From Singulisphaera sp. GP187 (lineage in GTDB: Bacteria; Planctomycetota; Planctomycetia; Isosphaerales; Isosphaeraceae), in contig NZ_FSRB01000003.1 of assembly GCF_900129635.1 (NCBI RefSeq), forward strand, positions 248,001 through 312,000: DNA of 64,000 nt, written 5' to 3'. The notes under the pieces are model-generated. The model was not told the DNA's origin. It saw nothing but the letters and a program-made list of their open reading frames with translations, and ran no database searches. Each line of letters starts with the position of its first letter. Position 1 is the first letter of the stretch. Shown one piece after another: positions 40,146-48,114 of this stretch. A program made the position numbers and the translations under genes.

Positions 40146-40417
40146 ATTCGGCCCCGCGCTTTGGGCTCCGGCGTCGGCCGGGTGTCGGGCCAATCCGGGT
40201 TAAAAGGGTCCAATTCTCGCCGCGGCTTAGGCGGCTTCTGCGGCAAACGCAGGGGATCCCGCGGCAAGGGCGAAGACTTCTCACGGCGCTTGTCGGGTGG
40301 CGCAAGGGGCTCGGTTTGCGGCATGTCCTGGACGTCCTCCATACTCACGCCGAACGAGTCGATTCGGCAGTGCATCCGCCGTACTGACAAATCCCTTGGT
40401 TCAATACTTGTGAGCAA
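40142..40417 (-). CDS. Small Pro-rich protein of unknown function
   Basis: 91 residues from 40417, or 66 from the internal ATG of MEDVQDMPQTEPLAPPDKRR. It is rich in Pro, Lys and Arg (LPRDPLRLPQKPPKPRRELD) and probably unstructured. Its TGA at 40144-40142 overlaps the GTG start of the next gene, so the pair forms one unit. No family is recognised. The IS630 element begins about 100 bp upstream and may have cut its promoter. Confidence 0.5.
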   Translation of the reverse strand: MLTSIEPRDLSVRRMHCRIDSFGVSMEDVQDMPQTEPLAPPDKRREKSSPLPRDPLRLPQKPPKPRRELDPFNPDWPDTRPTPEPKARGRM

Positions 40418-40523
40418 GTCATCACCATGCCAACTTGCCCCCTTCGTCTGCTCTATTTTCTCACCCGATCACAACCGAATCAAGCAGTCCTGTCTGCTTC
40501 GGTCCGACACACGAATGGCACTA

Positions 40524-41940
40524 GACCGACTTTTCGTTTTTGAAGGCTAATGAAGAGGCCAACATCCCGGGGCCTCCCATCTTCTCTGTTTTTACGCCGC
40601 TGACTTCATCAGCGGACGACCCGTGTAGGTCCAGCGAAACGGCTTCGCGAATACCTTGTTGAAATAGGTAAGGAAGTTCAACAGCTTTGATTGCAGATCA
40701 TTCACCGACGTGAACGAACCGCGACGAATCACCTTTCGCATGATCACTCCGAAGATCACCTCGATCTGGTTCAGCCACGAGCTGTGCTTCGGAAGATATA
40801 CAAATCGAATCCGATGACTTGTGTCCGACAAGAACGCTTGCCGGCTCGCCACCGACTTCAGCACCCCACGTTTACCTTTTTTGCCCAATTCCAGGGGGAT
40901 TTCACACGCCACGGCAATCTGATTCACCAGGCTTTCCGTGCAATGAATGTTCAAGTTGTCCGCTATAAATACCCACGATCCCTCCGGGTCCAGAGTCAAC
41001 GTCTGCTCGATGTGACGGACGAAGTCCGCCTCGGTTCGCGTCGGGCCAATCGTTTGAGTGAGCATCTTTCCGGTCGTTACTTCGAAGTTGCCGATCAGGC
41101 ATAACGTCCCGTGTCGGATATACTCAAACTCGATCCGTTCGCACTTCTCTGCGATCATCCCCTTGGTGGGAGCGATCCGCTCCAGCGCCTGGAGACCGGT
41201 CATCTCATCAATGCAAACGGTGTGGGTCGCATCGTTCCGCTCCCGCTCCGACGCCATGAGGTACGTGTCACAGACCGTCTTGACTTGCTCCTCAAAACGT
41301 TGAGGATCCTTCTCCGTGGTGTTGAGCCAATACCGGCTCTTGTGGGGCTGCAAGGCGGCCTCATCCAGGTAACGGCTCACCTGGGACGATGAGATCGATA
41401 CCACAATGCCGCGTTTGACGACCTCATCGGCCAGTTCCCGAGCGGTCCAGTGGGTGATCGGTCGGCCCGACTTCTCAGGCGGCTCACAAGCGATCGCCAA
41501 GATCTGGGTGACCTGCTCTGGGGTGAACTTGCTGGGGGCGCCGGGGCGTGGTTCGTCGGTGAGGACGGCTTCAATCGCATGGCGCAGTTTGGCGCGAGTC
41601 TCGCAGCATTCGATGTTGATCAGTTTCTCCCAAGCGTTGGCCCAGCGTCGTCGCCAGCGTCCGACCTGGCGGTGGACCAGACCGACCGCCTCGGCGATCT
41701 CTTGATTGCGAAGGCCGTCGAAGCCCATCAGGATGATCGAGGCGCGTTGCCGGAGTCGCGAGGGTGCCGTGGTGGCACGGGACAAAGTCCGAAGGATTTC
41801 CTGCTGGCACTCGGTAATGGTGATCTTGGCCGCCTGGCCCGGCATGACGTGTGAACTCCTGGTGGCTGGTAAGTTAGTCCATCCAGGTAATTTTGGGGTG
41901 TTCGTCAACCCCTTGGGCTATCGAATACGAAAAGTCGGTC
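40524..41940 (-). mobile_element. IS630-family element (1417 bp)
   Basis: The ends are inverted repeats GACCGACTTTTCGT at the left and ACGAAAAGTCGGTC at the right, each next to TA (40522-40523 and 41941-41942), the fixed TA target duplication of IS630/Tc1. It carries one intact transposase gene and looks recent. Confidence 0.9.
40592..41845 (-). CDS. IS630-family DDE transposase
   Basis: Start at ATG 41845 (MPGQAAKITITECQQEILRT). 417 residues: two N-terminal HTH units (IAEAVGLVHRQVGRWRRRWA; WTARELADEVVKRGI) and a DDE core with THTVCIDEMTGLQALERIAP, VFIADNLNIHCTESLVNQI and HSSWLNQIEVIFGVI. All three catalytic acids are present. Confidence 0.93.
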   Translation of the reverse strand: MPGQAAKITITECQQEILRTLSRATTAPSRLRQRASIILMGFDGLRNQEIAEAVGLVHRQVGRWRRRWANAWEKLINIECCETRAKLRHAIEAVLTDEPRPGAPSKFTPEQVTQILAIACEPPEKSGRPITHWTARELADEVVKRGIVVSISSSQVSRYLDEAALQPHKSRYWLNTTEKDPQRFEEQVKTVCDTYLMASERERNDATHTVCIDEMTGLQALERIAPTKGMIAEKCERIEFEYIRHGTLCLIGNFEVTTGKMLTQTIGPTRTEADFVRHIEQTLTLDPEGSWVFIADNLNIHCTESLVNQIAVACEIPLELGKKGKRGVLKSVASRQAFLSDTSHRIRFVYLPKHSSWLNQIEVIFGVIMRKVIRRGSFTSVNDLQSKLLNFLTYFNKVFAKPFRWTYTGRPLMKSAA

Positions 41941-42443
41941 TAGCTTTAGATCACGCCGTGAACTTTAGTCCATGCGCCATCGTAATATAGGGCATGATCA
42001 CTCATCGGGTCCACCCTATTGACGACATCTCGATTATCCCGCCCCGAGACGCCGAAGCCAACTCCTTGACGAGCTTGGATCGACATAACTTTCGGCCGCA
42101 GACTTGAACGTGGTCGACATCCCTCGGCCCTCAGCCATGAGGCCCATTCGGCGAGCGGGGCATCCCCGTTCCGACTCTCCGGTTCCAGACCTATGAATCG
42201 GGCAACGACGTTTGGGGCATTGGCGAAATTCGTCACGAGGTGAACCGAGACTGGCGACTATTCCGGCTGTGGTGAGTTGCAGGATAGCACGGACGTGTCG
42301 GATCGACGCGCGCAACGTAACCTCCTACGACCGTGTGGTTAAGTCGTCAGTGGATGCTTCGGGGCCTCGAGGCCGGGGGAACTTTTTCCGAGTCTGGCTG
42401 TATAACCTCTCAGCGGGAATTCAGTGTGGCAAGGCAGGGCGCC

Positions 42444-42986
42444 ATGAACGATGACCTCGATGCGATCCGGCGGGTGTTGGCGGACGACGTCGAGTCGTTC
42501 CGCCGCCTCGTGGAGCGCTACCAGCGGCCGCTGTTGACACTGGCCCGCAACCTGACGCCGCCCGACACCGACCATGAGGGAGTCGCCCAGGAGGTGTTCC
42601 TGGCCGCGTTCCGCTGCCTGGCATCGTTCGACCCAAAGCGGTCGGCGTTCTCGACCTGGCTGTTCACCATCGCCCGCAACCGCTGCCGCAACGAACTCGC
42701 CCGCCGGCGGCCGGTCGCGGGCGCCGAACTGCTGGACGTCGTCGATCTGCGGTCGCCCGAGCGGGCGGCTTCGGAAGCGGAACTATTCCGCCAGCTCGAC
42801 GCGGCCCTGGATGCCCTGCCGTTCGAGCAGCGTTCCGCCTTCGTGCTCGCGCAGTTGCAAGGTCTTTCCTACGAGGAGGTCGGTCGGATCGAGGGCGTCA
42901 GCGTGGGCACCGTGAAGTCGCGAATCGCCAGGGCCCGTGAGAAACTTCGCTGTCTCCTCCGCCACGCCGCCGAGCCGTACTCATGA
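42444..42986 (+). CDS. ECF-type RNA polymerase sigma factor
   Basis: 180 residues from ATG 42444. Region 2 reads FRRLVERYQRPLLTLARNLT, DHEGVAQEVFLAAFRCLAS and FSTWLFTIARNRCRNELARR; region 4 reads LPFEQRSAFVLAQLQGLSYE and VGTVKSRIARAREKLRCLL. Its stop overlaps the start of the next gene by 4 bp (ATGA), the usual layout for a sigma factor and its regulator. The downstream signal peptidase suggests an envelope or secretion-related regulon. An alternative upstream start is unlikely, as the extension lacks conservation. Confidence 0.93.
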   Translation: MNDDLDAIRRVLADDVESFRRLVERYQRPLLTLARNLTPPDTDHEGVAQEVFLAAFRCLASFDPKRSAFSTWLFTIARNRCRNELARRRPVAGAELLDVVDLRSPERAASEAELFRQLDAALDALPFEQRSAFVLAQLQGLSYEEVGRIEGVSVGTVKSRIARAREKLRCLLRHAAEPYS

Positions 42987-43213
42987 ACGACGATCTTTAC
43001 AATCTGTGGATGCAACGGGCTGATGCCGAGGCGCCCGCTGACTTCGCTGACCGCGTCATGGACGCGATCCGCCGCGAACCACTGCCGTCCTCGAAGGGCG
43101 TCCTGGTCCTACTGCTGTCCTCACCCGCCGTGCGCGTCGCCGCCTGCGTCCTGGCGTGCCTCGCCTGCCTGTGCCGCATGGCGGCGGTTGTTGCCGTCTT
43201 TTTCGTCCAGTGA
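42983..43213 (+). CDS. Small single-pass membrane protein, possible anti-sigma factor
   Basis: 76 residues. The N-terminal 40 residues are polar (MNDDLYNLWMQRADAEAPAD, then FADRVMDAIRREP), followed by a hydrophobic Cys-containing helix (VRVAACVLACLACLCRMAAV). The 4-bp overlap with the sigma gene and the layout (short cytoplasmic segment, one helix) fit a minimal anti-sigma factor. There is no HxxxCxxC zinc motif, so the role is inferred from position only. Confidence 0.65.
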   Translation: MNDDLYNLWMQRADAEAPADFADRVMDAIRREPLPSSKGVLVLLLSSPAVRVAACVLACLACLCRMAAVVAVFFVQ

Positions 43214-43237
43214 GCTCCGTAATAACGAGGGTTTCTC

Positions 43238-44155
43238 TTGAGCACCCCCAACTCACCCGCCCGCAGTCCGCTGATCGCCGTGATTCTATCGCTCGCCGCC
43301 ACCGGACTCGGCCAGATTTACTGCGGCCGTATCGTCCGCGGCCTGGTAATGTTCCTCGGCTCGCTGCTGTTCGCGCCGGCGATCGTGGTGGCCGCCCTGT
43401 TGCCACCGGCGACCATTGTTCTGATCGGCCTGATCCTCGCGCTGCTGACAGTGCTGGGGGTCTATGTCTTTGCGGTCGTGGACGCCTTCCGCCTTGCCCG
43501 CCGCGGCCGTGATTTCTTCCACTCAATGGACTACAACCATCCGCTGGTCTACGCTCTGTTCATCCTAGTAGGACTGACGTACTCGGCCGGCGGGCTGTAC
43601 TTCATCCGCAGCAGCGTCTTCGAGGCCTTTGCGATTCCGACGGCCAGCGAGGTGCCGACGTTGCTCCCCGGTGATCGGGTTCTGGTGAACAAGACGACGT
43701 ACCTGAGGCGATTCGTGCGCCGCGGCGACGAGGTGGTGTTTCGCGTGCCGTCGGAGCCGGGGCTGAACTGGGCCAAGCGTGTCATCGCGCTGCCCGGCGA
43801 TACCGTCGAGGTGAAGGTCAACGAGGTGATCGTCAATGGGCGGCAGTTGCCGCGCGAGCCGGCGCCACGGGCGAGCCTCGGGGCCGCGGCGCAAGAGGTC
43901 AAGGGGGAACTATTCGAGGAAATCAACGCCGGCCGCCGCTATCGGATTCTCTTCGCCGCCGACACGAAGCCGTTACCGGACTACCCCAAGGCGAAGGTGC
44001 CGGACGGGATGTGTTTCGTGCTGGGCGACAACCGGAACAAATCTCGCGACAGCCGCACGATGGGCTTCGTGGCCCTTGGCGACGTGCTCGGCGACGTGCA
44101 GCACAGGTACTGGCCAGCCGCGACGTGGGCCCGGTTCGGCGGCCTGACCGAATAA
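43238..44155 (+). CDS. lepB: Signal peptidase I with N-terminal membrane domain
   Basis: TTG start, 25 bp after the previous stop. The first 125 residues hold about four membrane helices, an extension not found in the minimal enzyme. The S26 catalytic domain follows: Ser137 in IPTASEVPTLLPGDRVLVNK (the usual SMxPTL here is SEVPTL), Lys180 in NWAKRVIALPGDTVEV, and the closing GDNRNKSRDSRTMGFV. It cleaves Sec and Tat signal peptides on the outer face of the membrane. The Met-to-Glu change next to the nucleophile could alter specificity. Being in a sigma-factor operon, it is probably an inducible paralogue rather than the housekeeping enzyme. Confidence 0.88.
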   Translation: MSTPNSPARSPLIAVILSLAATGLGQIYCGRIVRGLVMFLGSLLFAPAIVVAALLPPATIVLIGLILALLTVLGVYVFAVVDAFRLARRGRDFFHSMDYNHPLVYALFILVGLTYSAGGLYFIRSSVFEAFAIPTASEVPTLLPGDRVLVNKTTYLRRFVRRGDEVVFRVPSEPGLNWAKRVIALPGDTVEVKVNEVIVNGRQLPREPAPRASLGAAAQEVKGELFEEINAGRRYRILFAADTKPLPDYPKAKVPDGMCFVLGDNRNKSRDSRTMGFVALGDVLGDVQHRYWPAATWARFGGLTE

Positions 44156-44725
44156 GCACTGACCTGATTCCAATCATGCACCAGCCCCTCAACGGAATCT
44201 CCGGAGCCATGCATGGTGGTTTCAGTGCTGTTCGATCTTGATTCCTCGCCCGACTTCGGGAATTCCGCGACAAGAGTCTCCATTTTGCCGAGGAGCGCCC
44301 GTCGCACGGCCTCCCTGTAAAAGACCTCCCACCCGGAATCGCGCGGCCAGAAGTCCTTGGTTTCTGGCCGCCAAGTCGTGGTGCCTATAGCAGCATGGGC
44401 AACCTTTTCCAGCTTCTTAGAGCCGATCGACCGGATTGTTGCGCGCTTCGGTCGATCAGACCGAAGCACTCGACGTCCACGTTGAGGAGACACACTGCGG
44501 CGATGATTGCGAGGGCGTACGGCAACGGATACCCGGCAGCCCGACCGATCCATCATTCCAACCTGACGGCTCATGCTTGGACATGCGAATGCCGCCGTGG
44601 TCCATCTCGTGTTTCCGGGCTGCGAACTCTGCGGTGTCACGGACATATCGGAGTCGATGCGTCCTTTCGTCCGGCCTTCGTGGATTGGCTACGGAAATCT
44701 GATGGGGCCAAGATTCGACGACTTG
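44156..44725. other. Intergenic stretch with a REP-like hairpin
   Basis: No gene is recognisable. A minus frame through the stretch (ETKDFWPRDSGWEVFYREAV) has no family match that I know. The stretch contains the palindrome described separately at 44445-44467. Confidence 0.4.
44445..44467. repeat. REP-like palindrome, copy 1
   Basis: GCTTCGGTC and GACCGAAGC form a 9-bp stem around GATCA. The sequence before it (GTTGCGC) resembles that before the palindrome at 49521-49556 (GTTGCAT). A half copy, CTGCTTCGGTCCGACAC, lies at about 40495-40510 beside the IS630 element. Confidence 0.6.
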
Positions 44726-46390
44726 TTATCCGATCGACCGACCATCCGCATCTTCCATGAGTGATCCGCTCGGCCAATCTCCTCGTAGCAAGAGCGATTC
44801 CAGCTCGCGCCTCCGGCCATCGGGCGGACACGCCTGGGCGAAGTGCAGAGGCGATCGGTGCAGTGCCCCCCGGGCCAGCCGGTCGCGGAGCTGCTCCCAG
44901 GGGCCCGAGTCGACATAGGCGTCCCGGACGGTGAGGAGCAGCAGCGCGACGGGCACATCGGCGAACGACTCGACGGCCGAGTAGACCAGGGCCCGCAGGT
45001 CGTCGCCGTGACGCCAGGCCGGCGCAAGGCCCGGGTCGTGGGCCGTGTCGAAGTCGAACCAGCGAGCCTCGCCAGTGCCGGGATCGAACAGGACGTTGCG
45101 GAGCGTCGCGTCGCCGTGGCTCAGGCGTTCACACCCTCCGTCGGCACGCGGCATCTCGACCCGATGCAGGTCCCGCAACGCCCGGCCTGCGGCGTCCAGG
45201 CCCCGTAAGCGGGCCGGCGCCGGGTCGAGCCGGCTCCGCGCGTGATCGGCGAGCACCACCCCCGGCCACCGGGGAAGGATCAGCCAGCCCCGGGGGCCGG
45301 TCTCCAGCTCGATCCCGTGGAGCGCGCGATGCAACGCACGCTCCCTGGCCCGCCACTCCGCCCCGGGCAGGACCCGCACTCCCGACCCCTGCAGGCGCAA
45401 GTACAGGTTGCCGGGCCCGATCAGCAGCGGTCCGAACCAACGTCGACGCTTCGCGATCGTCGGTGGCCGGCCCGGAGCCTGGCGGGGCTCGATCGCATGC
45501 ATCCGGAGCTTGCCCAGCCAGGGTCCGAGCAACGCCGGCCACCGCCCGAAGCCCGGCCAGGACCGTTCGCCGTCGGCGGTCGTCCTCGGCACGGTCGGGA
45601 GCGCTCCCTCCTTCAATCGCCGGGGGGTCGAGTCCCGCGGCGCGTGCCGGATATGGTCGGGATAATCCAGGCGGCCCCGGAAGCTCAGAACCGCCCAGAC
45701 GTACCGGGCGAAGGTCCGCGTGTATCCGAAGTGCTGGAGCTCCATCCGACGCCCCGAGCTGAGGGCCGTGATGGCTTGATCGTAGACGAATCGGCGGGGC
45801 CGGGTGCGGTAGAGCCCGGCCAGGATCGGCCACTCCTCGCCGATGGCGACGCGCTCATCGAACGGCCCGAACTCATCGAAGGCCTCTCGGGTGCAGAACA
45901 TACAGGCCGGCATGGCCTTGGCCCGCGGCAGGGGGAGCCGCCGCACGGCATTCCAGAAGGCCCACCAGCATCGGACCCGCCAGCCGCCGTCCAGCGCTCC
46001 GAGGCGAGTGATCCCCGCCTCGTATCCTTGCTCGTCGACCAGCTCTGCGATCCGGACGAGCGCCCCGGGAGGCAGCCTGGTGTCGGCGTCGAGGAAGACC
46101 AGCATTCGGCCGCTCGCCAGCCGCGCCCCGAGATTCCGCGCCCTGGCCGCGCCGCGAGGCGAGCAGGTCGCCACCAGTACGCCGCCCTCGGCGGTATGCC
46201 GGACCAGGACGTCGGCCGTGCCGTCGTCGCTCGCGTTGTCGACCACGATGACTTCGACCGCCCCCCCGTCGCAGCACACCTCGCGGTAGCGGTCGCGTGC
46301 CCGCAGCACCGACCCCACGGTCGAAGCAATCAGCGCCGCCTCGTTCCTTGCGGGGATAACCACCGAGATCAAAGGCGGGGGCCGCTTCAT
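44726..46390 (-). CDS. Family 2 glycosyltransferase fused to an aminoglycoside-kinase-like domain
   Basis: 554 residues from ATG 46390 (MKRPPPLISVVIPARNEAAL). Residues 1-240 are a GT2 domain: VEVIVVDNASDDGTADVLVR and the DxD-type LVFLDADTRLPPGALVRI. The C-terminal half (about 330-540) has the phosphotransferase motifs HGDATLRNVLFDPGTG and WFDFDTAHDPG, like APH or lipopolysaccharide-core kinases. One protein may thus add a sugar and phosphorylate it or its lipid carrier. Its ATG overlaps the stop of the methyltransferase gene, in a three-gene operon for a surface glycan or glycolipid. A frame continuing upstream to 47749 is a shadow. Confidence 0.85.
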   Translation of the reverse strand: MKRPPPLISVVIPARNEAALIASTVGSVLRARDRYREVCCDGGAVEVIVVDNASDDGTADVLVRHTAEGGVLVATCSPRGAARARNLGARLASGRMLVFLDADTRLPPGALVRIAELVDEQGYEAGITRLGALDGGWRVRCWWAFWNAVRRLPLPRAKAMPACMFCTREAFDEFGPFDERVAIGEEWPILAGLYRTRPRRFVYDQAITALSSGRRMELQHFGYTRTFARYVWAVLSFRGRLDYPDHIRHAPRDSTPRRLKEGALPTVPRTTADGERSWPGFGRWPALLGPWLGKLRMHAIEPRQAPGRPPTIAKRRRWFGPLLIGPGNLYLRLQGSGVRVLPGAEWRARERALHRALHGIELETGPRGWLILPRWPGVVLADHARSRLDPAPARLRGLDAAGRALRDLHRVEMPRADGGCERLSHGDATLRNVLFDPGTGEARWFDFDTAHDPGLAPAWRHGDDLRALVYSAVESFADVPVALLLLTVRDAYVDSGPWEQLRDRLARGALHRSPLHFAQACPPDGRRRELESLLLRGDWPSGSLMEDADGRSIG

Positions 46391-47058
46391 GGCCGTTGCG
46401 TCCCCGTTGGCGGTGGGGAGGCCGCGAGGCCGGGCCCCTGGTGCGGGCCTTCCAGGACGAACAGGTCGCGACTGACCAGGCCCAACAAGCCGGGCTCGGG
46501 GACAACCCGCGCCAGCTTCAACCCCGCCTCGTCGGCAAGGTCGCCGACCCGCTCGCGCGACAGCAGGCGCCGTGGGTGGAGCGGCGTTGGCGAGGGCGGG
46601 ATCAGGCGGAGGGTCGCGCAGAGCCGGAATGCGACCCGCCCCTGGATCCAGCCCCGTAGCCGCAGCGCAATCCGCCCGGCCCGACCCCGAGGGCTCGACT
46701 GCAAGACAAGGACGCGACGCGAGGCGACCCGCCCTGCCTCGCGGAGCAGGGCCGCCGGGTCGTCGGTATAGCTCAGCACGAAGGCGAGCAGGCACGCGTC
46801 GAAGACGCGATCGGCAAACGGCAGCCGGGTGCCGTCGAACAGGACGGGCCCGCCCCCGACGACGTGAAAATCCACCACGTCCGCCTCCGCACACGTGCGC
46901 GCCCCCCGGATCCTCAGGGCCTCCGCGTTGTGGCCGGTCCCCGAGCCGATGTCGAGCACCGTCGCCCCCGTCGGCAGGTGCGGGGCGATCCGCGCCGCCA
47001 GGTGCCCGGCCCGCCGGCGTAGTCGGTGGTGGAAGGCCGCCCGCAGCGGCCCGATCAC
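46387..47058 (-). CDS. SAM-dependent methyltransferase
   Basis: 223 residues from GTG 47058, which overlaps the previous stop by 3 bp. Motif I is ATVLDIGSGTGHNAEALR, followed by GGGPVLFDGTRLPFADRVFD and ACLLAFVLSYTDDPAALLRE, the Methyltransf_11 pattern. A C-terminal helix-rich part ends in Pro/Gly-rich sequence. Its position between a polysaccharide deacetylase and a glycosyltransferase suggests a sugar or lipid-linked acceptor. The stop overlaps the next start (ATGA). Confidence 0.85.
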   Translation of the reverse strand: MIGPLRAAFHHRLRRRAGHLAARIAPHLPTGATVLDIGSGTGHNAEALRIRGARTCAEADVVDFHVVGGGPVLFDGTRLPFADRVFDACLLAFVLSYTDDPAALLREAGRVASRRVLVLQSSPRGRAGRIALRLRGWIQGRVAFRLCATLRLIPPSPTPLHPRRLLSRERVGDLADEAGLKLARVVPEPGLLGLVSRDLFVLEGPHQGPGLAASPPPTGTQRP

Positions 47059-47777
47059 GGGAGAAACTCCGAGAGCAGGCCGGGCGTCCGGCCTTGTTCC
47101 AGCATCCGGTCGACCACCTCCAGCACGCGCGGCAGGTCGCCCCGGTCCAGGTCGGCCGGATGCACCACGACGCAGGGCAGGGTCGCTGGCCGGAGCCGCC
47201 AAGAGACGTCGCCGAACCACTGCCCGACCCGCGCGAGCGGCCCCACGACGCCCCAGTCCCACGACCAGGTCGCCAGCGGGATCGTCGGGCCGTTCGCCAC
47301 CCGGATCGCGCCGAACGTCGCAAGGTAGCGGAACCCGCACTCCCCCAGCTCGTCCGCCGTCGCCCGCCCGACCTGCCAGGCCGGAGGCACAAATCCCGCG
47401 GGCGCGACCCCCAGGGCCCGCCGCAACAACTCCCGGCCCAGTCCGAGCCGGCGCCGGACCTCCTCGCGAGGCAGCCCGACCAGCTCGTCCGAACGACCCG
47501 TGAACAGCGAGAGCACGCCCGGCCGGTCCTGCCAGTGGGTGTATCCGTGCTGCAAGACCTCCCCGAACGCCCCCGCCACGAACCGTCCGAAGCCGCCCCC
47601 CGGCCCCTCGATCGGCCGCCCATGCCAGCAGGGCACCACCGCGCCCGCCAGCGCCCGCCCGACCCGCGGCGTGAGAGCCTCGGCGATCCTCGCGAGTTGC
47701 GGCAAGAAGGCCGGCGCCACGTCGTGGACGACCACGGCGAAGCGTCCACCGATATCGCTCACGACCGGTGCCGACAT
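47055..47777 (-). CDS. Polysaccharide-deacetylase-like protein (DUF2334 type)
   Basis: 240 residues from ATG 47777 (MSAPVVSDIGGRFAVVVHDV). The NodB-type fold shows in VVVHDVAPAF (catalytic Asp region), EVLQHGYTHWQ (metal His pair in HGYTH), FVPPAWQVGR and the closing VVVHPADLDRGDLPRVLEVV. It likely removes acetyl groups from an N-acetylated sugar on a glycan or lipid precursor. It is the first gene of the operon, with coupled translation to the methyltransferase. A longer frame to 48116 is open but AT-richer and lacks family features. Confidence 0.82.
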   Translation of the reverse strand: MSAPVVSDIGGRFAVVVHDVAPAFLPQLARIAEALTPRVGRALAGAVVPCWHGRPIEGPGGGFGRFVAGAFGEVLQHGYTHWQDRPGVLSLFTGRSDELVGLPREEVRRRLGLGRELLRRALGVAPAGFVPPAWQVGRATADELGECGFRYLATFGAIRVANGPTIPLATWSWDWGVVGPLARVGQWFGDVSWRLRPATLPCVVVHPADLDRGDLPRVLEVVDRMLEQGRTPGLLSEFLP

Positions 47778-48114
47778 CGCCCCTGAGCCTTTCGGTTCGC
47801 GTCCCCTGAACGGCCCCCACAGCCACTTTGCACCGCAAAGCATAACGACCGGTCCATCCCGATTCAAGCCGCGACCCCACGCTTTGCGATCGGTTGGAAG
47901 AACCCTGAATGGCATGCGACGACCGAAGCCACGTTGAAGGTTGGTTTTCGCACCCAGGCAGTCAACTTTACCTCCGTTATGGCAGGCGCATAGAATAACA
48001 ATGGCCGCTTCCCAGGCCGAAAGACATTGATCCGACAGGAGAGTCACAAACCGATCCTCGGTCTCAGACTCTCGATCCAAACTCTTGAGATCCTCAACCG
48101 GAAGATTGAAGATC
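47778..48114. other. Divergent promoter region
   Basis: 337 bp between the divergent deacetylase operon and the oxygenase gene. No gene is supported. GC falls steadily toward the oxygenase gene. Promoters for both directions should lie here. Confidence 0.45.

Noticed and set aside
43981..44646. Minus-strand frame of 221 codons beyond the signal peptidase gene
   Set aside because: It overlaps the signal peptidase gene, has no ribosome site, and runs through the REP-like palindrome.
46391..47749. Upstream extension of the glycosyltransferase frame to 47749
   Set aside because: It is Arg/Gly/Pro-rich shadow sequence over the methyltransferase and deacetylase genes; real motifs start at 46390.
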